Assembly (NCBI GenBank): GCA_037127255.1
Contig: JBANSL010000005.1
Location: forward strand, 1,798,001 to 1,862,000
DNA length: 64,000 nucleotides
Reading direction: 5' to 3'
Origin: Persicaria tinctoria
Taxonomy: Eukaryota > Streptophyta > Magnoliopsida > Caryophyllales > Polygonaceae
Shown here in pieces: positions 54,742 through 64,000 of this stretch (its first letter is position 1; each line of letters starts with the position of its first letter). The notes under the pieces were generated by a model that saw only the letters and a list, made by a program, of their open reading frames with translations, had not been told where the DNA came from and made no database searches. The translations under genes were made by a program, and so were the position numbers.

Positions 54742-57500
54742 CGAAAATTATGTCAATATGACCTGTCTGTCAACCATATTTCTTGATTACGTTTCTAGCA
54801 TTTCCAAAACTTTTGTCACAAACATGCTGATTAATAACTTCTTTTACAATTGCTTTTGAGTTTTGATATTAAGTTCATTTTCATTAGTAGTCCTTTCCAA
54901 CATGGATTTTGTCTGTTGGATCTCGTTTTGCAGATTTTAGTTGATAGCTGTATCTTCAGTAAAGCACTTGCTGTTTTGCGAGATTAAGCATATTTCATGT
55001 GTGGTGTAAAACTCGTCTGTTAGATGAGATTGTATGCATATTATCAAGTATCAACCTTGTCTTGCGGAGCTTGCTTTTTTAGTAATATACATACTTTGCC
55101 TTTTGATTTGGGAGAAATGGGAGCTTGTATAGATGACTATTTGTTGAGAATATTCATTTGTTGCATATCTAGAGTGAGGACCGACGATCCATAGTTTTTA
55201 TCAGCACCATGTTTGTACACGAAATTGTTTGCATCCGAGGAAGCAATTGCACATTTATTTGGAAGGCAACAGGTCAAAGAGCAGGTTTAACTTTCATGTT
55301 CCTTTTTGGATGTGAGGTATGCTGCAGGGCTCTTATTTGAATGCCTGATTCTTCAAACTTTTGATGGTCCTTCTGTTAGATGTAATGTCTCTTTATGATC
55401 AATAAAGACTAGTGAGGAGAGCACTCTTTGTGGCTTTAAATATTCATTTTGCTATATGTATTAGTGATTTTGTTTTCGTGCCCAATATGAATGTAGTAAT
55501 GTCTATGTTGCATTTTGGTAGTATAATGTTCTGCTCTTTTTGTATGTTTGAGATTGTTTGAATCTGGACATCGGAAGCATAACTCAATTTGGATTACTTG
55601 CTTTTGTGAAAGTTTTCTCTTTGTTTTGTCAACTTTGAGTAAGTAAATTTATTCTTGTAATTTTGGCCTGTTAATGATATGTTTCTTATAAACTTATTTT
55701 GGTGGCCATTCAGTACACATGTATCCAAATATTCAAAATCCATCTATGGTGTTCCTTGGTCTTGTTCATATTACTTGACTACCTTTTTCTTAAGTTTGAC
55801 CTTGATACTCAGTAGATACGAAATTGCGAACTCAAGATTCAATGACAAACGTTGAATTCATAAGCTAGCTAGCATGTACCTGCTGGGAGCATTTGAACAA
55901 TAACCAAGCGGGAACGAGGAGTCGGCCTCAAGCATGAGCAACATACTGTTTGAACTTAACCTGCCCACAATATTCTTATGATTTACATTTTGAACAGCTG
56001 AAGACTTCATGGAAATCAAGGTAATTTTTTTCTTGACAATTTTCACATGGCAAGCCTTTATTTTTCTGTTTTGGCTTTGATGTCTAGATAATAGTTTTTG
56101 TGGTTGCTTCTGCTGGATTACTACTTTATTGTCTACTAATGTTTTGAAATTCAATCTGCAATATACAAGATAATTTTGTGATGTATACCTAATTAACACA
56201 CAGGATAAACTGCAAAACTTTGAGAATTTGCATCCTTTTCACTTGCTATTCAATTATTTAATTTGGCGGTGCCATTGTTCAGGACTGGTTGCCTGTAATG
56301 TGCTTTCATTGATTGGAAGGTCTGTTGCATCATTTTAGACTAGCAAAGCATCTAATGGTAATAACCATAAATAGATGTTTTGAGTTTATTCCTACTCAAT
56401 TTCACTTGTTTCTAAAGGAGCATCCATTATCTAACTTTCACAATAAACAGTTGTTTAATAAGCTTTAAAATATTCCAGGGAAGTTTTTCAGTTCTACTCC
56501 TGACCTGACAAGCAATGCATAATAGAGGGAAGGAAGCTTATATTAGCACATTAACCACCATAGGTACTTGTTGATCAGCGCAATCTTATTCTAGTTGTAC
56601 CAAGGCATGCATCAATATTCTCAGTTCATATGCTTACGAAATAGGTGTTATCTATGGAGATTTCTTGGACACATACGAAATTCCTAAAAAAGAGGTGCAG
56701 GATCCAGGACAATTAGGCACCACAATCTTCACATTATCAGGGCAGTAAGGGAGTATTTAGTTCTTCTATAGGAGAACTCAAAGACAATTTATGTTGGACG
56801 TGCTCCTCCAGACCATACAATTGATTGACCCTGGCTGCTGATTTCCTGATATGGACTGTACCTGCAGCATCCTTGGGAGCTATTTTGGCGAAATTGATCT
56901 TCACCAGAAAATGCAAATTGTACATATTTCAGAAATGGTACCGCACTATAAAATACGCAAGCTGTGTTGGCCATCACCATGAGAATGATGGTGGTGATGA
57001 AGTTGCAGAGATTGATAGTGAACTGATTCCATCACAGGAGGACTTTATAGAACATCTGTTTTCTACCAGGAAATACAGCAGTTTTCTGGAGGATCAGGTC
57101 AGTTTCCAAGAAATTGATGAACACCTTACACCCAAGAATGTTTGCCTTGTTAAAACTCAAAAGATACAGCAAATTTAGGGGTCATGTAGGGGAATTTCTG
57201 TCCACAGGCTATTTGATGATTACCTTCACAACTCCAAAATGGTTTGTTGATCTTTCAAGAGTTTTCCTTTATGGTAGACATTAGGTTGCAAGTTCTGGCA
57301 ATTGGTGAGTGACGAGTCAATTAGCCATTTCATTCCTAATTGCTGATCAGGGAAATTCATTCCATTAGTGGCTGGTATAACTTTAGCTGCTGTTGACCAG
57401 GTATGATTTAAACATTAAATGTTTATTTGTATAAAGTTATTTATGGACCAAACAGTTCATGTTATTATCATAAAAGATCTTACTGTTTTAGAGACTTTTG
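54742..57500 (+). repeat. Dispersed repeat, copy D (longest copy)
   Basis: Begins 37 bp after the STA1 stop and shares its whole length with C (left part), A and B (middle) and F (right end). It covers all segments seen elsewhere, so it is the best reference copy. It contains the exon-like frame 56825-57178. No terminal repeats, transposase or RT were found; segmental duplication of sequence 3' of STA1 is the simplest reading. Confidence 0.88.
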
Positions 57501-58062
57501 CCTTTATCTTATACAGTAAACATTTACTTTGATCTTATGAGTTACTGTTTAGACTAGAGAAGGCACTAGCTGTTGAATGATTACCTTGTAGAAAATGGGT
57601 GGTTTCTTTAACAAAGGGAGGTAGATTACATATCTATCACTAGCTGTTGAATTTCAGATTGCTTCTCAAATATTTTCCCAAATTCCCAGCAACGCAGCTG
57701 GTGAGAGAATTCAACTTGAAGGTTTGTGTCGTAAGGTACTTGGCGATGGCCGATAACCTAATACTAGCTAAATTGTCTTTGTAATTTTTTTTATTTCTTT
57801 CATATTTTTTTATCCTTAAAATTAGTAAACATTACATAGGAAAAAACATATAAAAAATATATATTTATATGTTTATAAACTTTTATTATAAAAAAATTCA
57901 TTTTAAATTTTTTATAAAATAAATTTCTAAACATGATTTTATAAAATAAATTTCTAAACATAAAAATTCATTTTAAATTAAAAGATCAATTATATTATAA
58001 AATAAATTTTATGTTTTCTTAAGACATGAATTTTTCCAAAAAAAGTTTCTAAACATGTAAAT
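57501..58062. other. AT-rich intergenic
   Basis: No frame or recognised element; a local duplication of ATAAAATAAATTTCTAAACAT lies at about 57914-57961. Confidence 0.6.
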
Positions 58063-58280
58063 AACAAGTACGGGAATATTAACCATAAACAGTCTGTACA
58101 AAAAGCTCTCTCCTCTCTCTAAAATCTAGAGAGAGGGAGAAAACAACCCACACCAACAGTATCTCCATCTCCATGAATCCTCCCCCACAGCCTCTGTGTT
58201 TGGTTTCAATGGTGGTTTTGGATTTTGAAGACATCAGTACGTCCACCGTCTTCGAGATCCCAAAACTCTCTCTCTCTTTT

Positions 58281-58440
58281 GAGGGAGCCCTAAATCTCCT
58301 CCGGGAGCCCTAAATCTCTCTTTCGAGGGAGTTCTAAATCTCCTCCGGGAGCCCTAAATCTCTCTTTCGAGGGAGTTCTAAATCTCCTCCGGGAGCCCTA
58401 AATCTCTCTTTCGAGGGAGTTCTAAATCTCCTCCGGGAGC
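58281..58440. repeat. 44-bp tandem repeat array
   Basis: The motif CCGGGAG recurs at 58301, 58345, 58389 and 58433, exactly 44 bp apart; units read CTAAATCTC..TTTCGAGGGA. The last three units are nearly identical, the first is shorter. It lies at the end of the putative LINE ORF1 start, in a CT-rich region. Confidence 0.93.
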
Positions 58441-59225
58441 CTTTCCCCCTACCCTTCCGCCTCCTTCTCGCTCGAGCTTTGCTCCTGCTTTGGAATTTCG
58501 CTGTCTTCCGAGCGAGCCCAATGAACCTCCGGGTGATCTTTTTCTTTGGGGCTTTTGCAGTTTCATGGATTTGGTTATCTTGCTTCCCTTTTTCTCTACT
58601 AATTTGCACAACAATGTCGCTCTATTCGGGCTCGGTGTCGCTGTGCTTTGTAATTACTGTCTTCGACCTCATCGGTTCATCCTCTACTGGTTCCAAGCCG
58701 GCTTCGGTTCTCCTCCTTTGGGGGTCTCCTTCCGATCCCGTCCCCTCTCCTAGCACAACCTTAGCGCTCCTCGGTCAGCGTTCCTTGCCTGGTCGACCTA
58801 GCCCTCGGTCGGCGTTCCTCGGCGGATGACCCCCCTTGTTATCATGCGTGGCGGGTTTTCTACCTTGGGCGCTCGAACCCTTCCGGCGCCGCTCGGGGCG
58901 TCGACCCCTTTCCCCGGTTCCCGCAGCGAACTCACCCCTCTCCGGGGTCCTGCTCACCCATTTCCCTTCCGCCACCTCCGCGCGCGGCTTTGCTTTGGCT
59001 CCGCTCCCAAACTTGCTCGCTCTCCTCCCCGTCTCCGAGTTTGGTCGACGGCGGCATGTATTGGCACCGATTGGTTTCTCCCTAATTTGGTTTCCTAGGG
59101 TTTGTTTTGCTGGGTTTCCTTGGGCCCGTTTGGACTTTGTGATGGGCCTTCTCGGCCATGGTGTTTCCAATTTCGGGCTGGCCTTTGGGCCCAAGGTTTT
59201 GCCTTGGGCCCGGGGCGGCCCGCTT

Positions 59226-59300
59226 TGTTGGATAAAACATAATAATAAAATTAAATAAAGTAAAAAATTAAATAACTTGCGTATTAATTTCCGGTTTTTC
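59226..59300. other. AT-rich joint inside the deleted LINE
   Basis: A short run TAATAATAAAATTAAATAAAG sits between GC-rich 5' and 3' LINE parts and may mark the deletion junction or a small poly(A) of an earlier insertion. Confidence 0.4.
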
Positions 59301-59983
59301 TTGCGCTCTTCGTCCTCTCGCGGTCGTGCTTCACTTTATCGGGTTGGTTGGATTCGTGGTTAGTTTCGGTTGAGGAGCAGTTCTGCGGCCCTGGTTGATC
59401 GAAGTGATCGTGTTGGTGGTGTTCGTGGTCTCCGAAGATCCTTCATCTAGGTGGAGGGAACGTCGTGTGATCCACACTTCCCCAGGAGTCGTCTTTGCCC
59501 TTCGTGGATTTCTGCTTTCCGTCTTTCCGGCGGCGAGACATCGTGTCAGCTTTGCTGTCCTATGCGCTCGCTATCCACTTCTCCTTGCCGGGTCTCCTTC
59601 TTCTCGCTGCTGTGTCCGCTTGGGTGCCTAGGGTCTGGGGTTTTCCGGGTTTTTTGCGTAGTTCTTTTGTTGTATTAGGTGTCTGTATTATGCTTCCTTG
59701 TTGTATTTTCTTTTGCTTTGTTGTATGTTTAGACGGCTTGCCGTCTGCCGACTTTGTCGGCCTCTCGAGGTCCGGGCCTGTCCGGTCTCGAATTATTTCC
59801 TAATAAAAAATAAATAAATAAAAAAAACAAGTACGGGAATGTAAATATATTTTTTACATTTTTTTTAGAGTAAAATTATATCCGAAATAATTTTGTGGTG
59901 CACTGTAGGTTGCACAGGGTGTCGTAGAGGATCCGAACTCCCTAAAAACCTAGATTTGTCACGATTCATAAACGAGGTGAGAT

Positions 59984-60535
59984 CTTTTTTTTTTTTTTGA
60001 TAAGGAAATAATTCGAGGCTGGACAGGCCCGGACCTCGAGAGGTCGACAAAGTCGGCAGACGGCAAGCCGTATAAACATACAACAATGAAATAGAAAATA
60101 AAATATAAAATACAATAAAAGAGCACCCAAAGAAAACCCGGAAAAAAAACCCAAGACAAATCAAACCAGCGGACACATCATCGAGAGAACGGAAGTCGTC
60201 GCGGAGAAGTGGATAGCGAGCGCATGTGACAGCTCTTGCTGACACGATGTCTCACCGCCGGAAAGACGGAAAGCAACAAACCAATTAAGGCAAAGGCGAT
60301 ACATGGGGAAGTGTGGATCACACGACGTTCCCCCACCTGGATGAAGGATCTTCGGAGACCACAACACCACCAACACGATCACGTCGATCAACCAGGGCCG
60401 TAGAACTGCTCCTCTACCGAAATTAACCACAACCAACAGACGGCCACCGAACCACATGAGTAAATGAAAGCACAACCGCAAGAAGGACGAAATTTGGGTT
60501 AATTGGGCTGAATTTGGGAAACCATTTAATTCGTG
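59984..60535 (-). mobile_element. LINE 3' end, same family, opposite orientation
   Basis: Starts (as its 3' end) with a 15-T run at 59984-59998 and matches the 3' part of 58078-59825 in antisense (CGAGGCTGGACAGGCCCGGA, GACAAAGTCGGCAGACGGCA, then the GATCAACCAGGGCC stretch at about 60385). It is 5'-truncated at about 60535, where the inverted-repeat element begins. No target duplication was found. Confidence 0.8.
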
Positions 60536-60639
60536 GTAGTTATATATATATATAGGGTAGGGTTCAAGTGAGAAGAAGTGAGTCCGGTGAGAAGGAAAGA
60601 AGTAAGCTGATTGGTTAATTAAAAACACCCTCACGCGCT

Positions 60640-61195
60640 TCTTTTTTTTTTGTTTGAAGCACACGCGTTTCTCAATCTTCTCTCCTCCCTCCCTCCTCCA
60701 GATCCGGCTCTTCCCGCTCCTCCAGATTCGGCACCTTCGATCCTCGCGATCTTCTCCGCTTCGCTGCTCACCTTCGTTCCTCCAGATGATCGACAATGTC
60801 GATCGGGCGCTGCTCGAATTGGATCCTCACGAGCGCCTGGAAGGGTTTCTCACGATCGCATTCCGTCAGAGCCCTGATTTCATCTTTGCTTTTGGCCGGT
60901 TTAGCCACGAATTGGATCCTCACTAGAGCCGCCATGGTGATCGAATCGAGATGAGGATTGGACGGCCTGGCTCGCAGCAAGAAGCTGGTCGGCGGGATGA
61001 GACAGACGGGCCTGACTCTGATCTCGTTCTATGGAATAACGGTGGCGCTTCTGCTGTGGATCGGTTCGATATCCTCTTCCGACGTCGGCCCTGCCAATTC
61101 CGTTTGGTGGAGGAATTTGGCATTTTTTATGAAGATTGTGGGTCGCCTCCACTGGCTGAATGTTGGATCCAACCAAAGCTCTAATGGTTGAATGT
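60640..61195 (+). other. GC-rich, exon-like captured segment
   Basis: GC-rich and open in several frames (for example a stretch reading ALLELDPHERLEGFL on the plus strand); the phrase CGAATTGGATCCTCAC appears twice (60818 and 60908), 90 bp apart. Codon-like composition contrasts with the AT-rich element around it. The protein was not recognised, and no frame is clearly real. Confidence 0.35.
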
Positions 61196-61389
61196 TGTTC
61201 AGTAAATTTTATAGTTCTAGTATAGCTGAAGAAAGATCGAAATGGGATGATGAAATTGATTTCAATTCAAAATTACGTAGCTTTTGAGATTATCTGATGA
61301 AGATGTAGAGTAAAGGGAATTTAAAATAAAAAAAAAACTTTAATTCGAAATAACATTGAATGGGTTTATCACATTTTCACATGTTCAAT

Positions 61390-62960
61390 TCGTATATACT
61401 GAGGTTGGTTCGGTGTCTAAATAGAGGTTGGTTCAGTGAATAAATAGAGGTTGGTTCCGTGAATAAATAGAGGTTGGTTCAATAACTAAATAGAGGTTGG
61501 TTCAGTGACTAAATAGGTTGATTCAGTGGCTAATAGAGGATGATTCAGTGACTAAATAAGTTGGTTCAGTGTCTAAATAGAGATTGGTTCAGTGAATAAA
61601 TAGAGGTTGATTCATTGTCTAAATAGAGATTGTTGAACCACTGTGAATAAAATTGTTGAACCACTGTGAATAAAATTGCTGAACCATTGTGAATAAAATT
61701 GTTGAACCACTTCTTGTCAATTTTATTCCAAGTGGTTCAAGGGTTTTATACCAAGTGGTTCAGGGTTTTTGCTCCAAGTGGTTCATGGTTTTTTTATACC
61801 AAGTGGTTCAGAGTTTTAAACCAATTGGTTCAGCACATATAAATAGAAGTTGTTCACGAAATAAATAGAAGTGGTTTAGGGTTTTAAACCAAGTGGTTTA
61901 GTACATATATATAGAAGTGGTTCAGGGTTTTTAAACAAGTGGTTCAGCACATATATAGTTAGAAGTGGTTCACGAAGTAAAGAGAAATGGTTCATGAAAT
62001 AAATAGTAGTGGTTCATGAAATAAAGAAGAGTGGTTCATCAAATAAAGAGTAGTGGTTCATCAAATGAATAGTATTTGTTCATTAAATAAATAATTAAAA
62101 ATTAAACATTAAAAGAAAATAAAATAAGAATGAAAATTTTATAATTATTAAATACTAGTGGTTCATGAAATAAATAGTATTGGTTCATGAACCATTTTAT
62201 TTAAAATAAATAAATAAATAATTAAAGAATAAACATTAAAAGAAAATAAAAGAAGAATGAAAATTTTACAATTATTAAATTGTAGTTGTTAATGAAATAA
62301 ATTCTAGTAGTTCGTGAAATATGGAATAGTGGTTCATGAAATAAAGAGTAGTGGTTCATTAAATAAATATTATTGGTTCGATCATTAAATAAATATTATT
62401 TGTTCATTAAATAAATAGCTAAATATAGTGATTCATGAATTAAATAGAAATGGTTCATGAGTTAAATATAAGTGGTTCAGGGGTTTTATACCAAGTGGTT
62501 CAGAGTTTTATACCAAGTGGTTCAAAGGTTCAATACCAAGTGGTTCAGGGTTTATATACCAAGTGGTTTAGGATTTTAATACCAAGTAGTTTATGGATTT
62601 TACAGTAACTGGTTAAGGGTTTTAAACCAAGTGGTTTAGGGGTTCAATACCAAGTGGTTCAGGGGTTTAGTACCAAGTGGTTCAAGGGTTTAATATCAAG
62701 TGGTTCAGAGTTTTCATACCAAGTTGTTCAGGGTTTTTAAACCAAGTGGTTCAGGGGTTCAATACCAAGTGGTTCAGGGATTTAATATCAAGTGGTTCAG
62801 AGTTTTAATACCAAGTGGTTGGGGGGTTTTTATATCAAGTGGTTCATGGTTTAAATACTAAGTGGTTCATGGATTTTATAGTAATTAGTTCAGCACATAT
62901 ATATATAGAGTGGTTCAGCACATATAAATTACATTGGGAGAATAAAAAGTACTGGTTCAT
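61390..62960. repeat. Degenerate GTGGTTCA repeat array
   Basis: About 1.6 kb built of loosely spaced units, mainly ATACCAAGTGGTTCAGGGTT and GAGGTTGGTTCAGTGAATAA. Spacing is irregular (about 20-35 bp) and the array changes from GTTGGTTCAGTG (left) to AAGTGGTTCA (right). It looks like expanded subterminal transposase-binding repeats rather than a satellite. Confidence 0.85.
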
Positions 62961-63199
62961 GAATTTTTTTTTTAAATACAATTTGCAATTATAAAAATAT
63001 ACATTTTTTATAGTGAAATATATACTATATTTTTTCTAATGTATAATTAATAAAATTATATGATGATGTTTTAATTAATTTTAAAAAGAAATCTAAACAA
63101 GCATTTAACACACATAATTAAAACTTTAAAAGTTTTTTTTTTGGTACGTAAAACTTTAAAAGTTAAAACTTAAAAGCAACGTAGTACTCCTATTTAATA

Positions 63200-63434
63200 C
63201 TCCATCCGTTCAACAAAACTTGTCGTTTACTATTCACGCACGCTTTTTTAGAATGATAAAAACTATATAAATTATTCATTTTTTTTAAATTTTTTTTAAC
63301 AAGTTTGTACTTATTAATAATAACTACGAAATTGTTAAAAAAAATATTTAAAAAGTCGATATTTTATATAGTTTTTAGCTCCTAAAAAAACGTGCATGAA
63401 TAGTAAAACGTCAAGTTTTGTTGAACGGAGGGAG
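63200..63434. mobile_element. Stowaway MITE (Tc1/mariner type), 235 bp
   Basis: Flanked by TA (63198-63199 and 63435-63436). Inverted ends CTCCATCCGTTCAACAAAAC and the complement of GTTTTGTTGAACGGAGGGAG, a textbook Stowaway terminus (CTCCCTCCGT). The inverted similarity continues inward for about 60 bp. Non-coding. Confidence 0.93.
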
Positions 63435-63539
63435 TACAGAATTGAATTTTTAAAAAGAAAACTTTAAACGTTAAATTAAAAGCAGGTAGTTTGAACATTG
63501 AATACAGGTTGGCATATTGGCAATTAAAAGCAGGTATAC

Positions 63540-63600
63540 TTGCGCTTCCCATCAGCACGGCTGCCCGAGGTTCGAGTCTTCGCATAGGAAAGGTTTTTTT
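63540..63600 (+). mobile_element. tRNA-like fragment (possible SINE)
   Basis: CCGAGGTTCGAGTCTTCGCA contains a B-box-like GGTTCGAGTC, followed by a T run. No A box was clearly seen, so this is weak. Confidence 0.3.
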
Positions 63601-63770
63601 TTATTAAATATGATAGAGGCGTGTGAGAGGACGCGCGCGAGAGAGGTAGGCGCGTGGGGTGTGCAGAACGCGCGAGTGAAAGGGGCAAACGGACCAATAA
63701 ATTGCTTCTTTCCTTCTCACTTTTGGTGATCTTTGCACCTGAACCCAACCATATATATATATATATATAT

Positions 63771-64000
63771 TATTAGGAAATAATTCGAGGCCGGACAGGC
63801 CCGGACCTCGAGAGGCCGACAAAGTCGGCAGACGGCAAGCCGTCTAAACATACAGCATAGCAAAAGAAAATACAACAAGGAAACAGAAAATAAACACCTA
63901 ATACAACAAAATAACTACATAAACTAAACCCGGAAAACCCCAGACCCTAAGCACACCAGCGGACACAGTAGCGAGAAGAAGGAGACCCGACAAGAAAAAG
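63771..64000 (-). mobile_element. LINE 3' end, same family, runs off the window
   Basis: Antisense copy of the LINE 3' end at 59600-59805 (GACAGGCCCGGACCTCGAGA, GACAAAGTCGGCAGACGGCA). It directly abuts the TA run at the right end of the 60541-63765 element and continues past the window. Confidence 0.85.

Larger units (their letters stand above)
58078..59825 (+). mobile_element. Internally deleted LINE with 15-bp target duplication
   Basis: Flanked by perfect AACAAGTACGGGAAT (58063-58077 and 59826-59840). The right end is a poly(A)-like AATAAAAAATAAATAAATAA run after the LINE 3' end (GGTCTCGAATTATTTCCTAA). The left part has a 46-codon frame from 58173 (MNPPPQPLCL) that may be the ORF1 start. 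Endonuclease and RT are absent, so 5' and 3' ends are joined by an internal deletion. The 3' portion (about 59340 on) recurs in antisense at 59984 and 63771. Confidence 0.85.
60541..63765. mobile_element. DNA transposon-like element with GGGTTCA-type termini, about 3.2 kb
   Basis: The ends are inverted: left ATATAGGGTAGGGTTCAAGT, right (complement) ATATGGTTGGGTTCAGGTG, both followed by GTGAGAAGGAAAGAAG and ATTGGT(C/T). Both lie in TA runs, consistent with insertion into (TA)n. The interior has a captured-looking GC-rich piece (60640-61195) and a long degenerate array of GTGGTTCA motifs (61390-62960). No transposase. It could be a MULE- or hAT-type element; the superfamily is not established. 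A Stowaway MITE is nested near its right end. Confidence 0.6.

Noticed and set aside
58479..59258. Overlapping plus- and minus-strand frames of 80-140 codons in the 58-59 kb GC-rich region
   Set aside because: They lie in the untranslated or deleted part of a LINE, overlap each other on both strands and match no protein pattern.
61390..62960. CRISPR-like or centromeric satellite array
   Set aside because: Units are degenerate with irregular spacing and sit inside an element with inverted ends; CRISPR does not apply to a plant chromosome.

Overview
This is nuclear DNA of a flowering plant, most likely a eudicot (an asterid is possible but not provable from the sequence). It is AT-rich and densely packed with plant transposons. 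It carries an integrated copy of a plant pararetrovirus and only two intact cellular protein genes, both without introns: an L-type lectin receptor-like kinase (10831-12813, +) and a PRP6/STA1-type pre-mRNA splicing factor (51643-54705, +).

Layout. 1-10.4 kb is a transposon graveyard: rearranged L1-type LINE fragments, the 3' end of a Ty3/gypsy element, two Tourist/PIF-Harbinger-like MITEs with TTA target duplications, a short Helitron, and tRNA-derived SINEs. 10.3-12.9 kb holds the lectin kinase with a visible TATA box, a 157-bp MITE and a 100-bp SINE just upstream. 13.1-17.4 kb holds two head-to-tail copies of a dispersed low-copy sequence that recurs at 46.9-48.7 and 54.7-57.5 kb. 17.4-31.5 kb is an endogenous caulimovirid on the minus strand (leader with tRNA-Met primer site, coat protein, movement protein, protease, RT, RNase H, one unrecognised ORF, TATA promoter). 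Its coat protein region is split by a 6.6-kb non-autonomous LTR retrotransposon with near-identical 1474-bp LTRs. 31.5-38 kb holds a LINE 3' end, Helitron termini and exon-like gene fragments. 38-43 kb is the 5' part of a second Ty3/gypsy element cut by a LINE fragment. 43.1-45.0 kb is a clean 1.86-kb Helitron. 49.8-51.3 kb is one hAT-like element nested in another, ending just upstream of the STA1 promoter. 58-64 kb contains an internally deleted LINE with a 15-bp target duplication, two more LINE 3' ends in opposite orientation, and a 3.2-kb inverted-terminal-repeat element filled with degenerate GTGGTTCA repeats.

How the parts relate. Several insertions can be dated relative to one another because empty or split copies are present in the same window: the virus splits one dispersed repeat (left part at 15.4-17.4 kb, right part at 31.5-31.8 kb), the LTR element then splits the virus, MITEs sit inside SINEs or inside the dispersed repeat, and a SINE sits inside a LINE fragment. 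The viral copy minus its LTR insertion is 7,564 bp, about one full caulimovirid genome. It is not functional: frameshifts, stop codons and the LTR element interrupt its reading frames. Family assignments rest on motifs read by eye, since no database search was possible.
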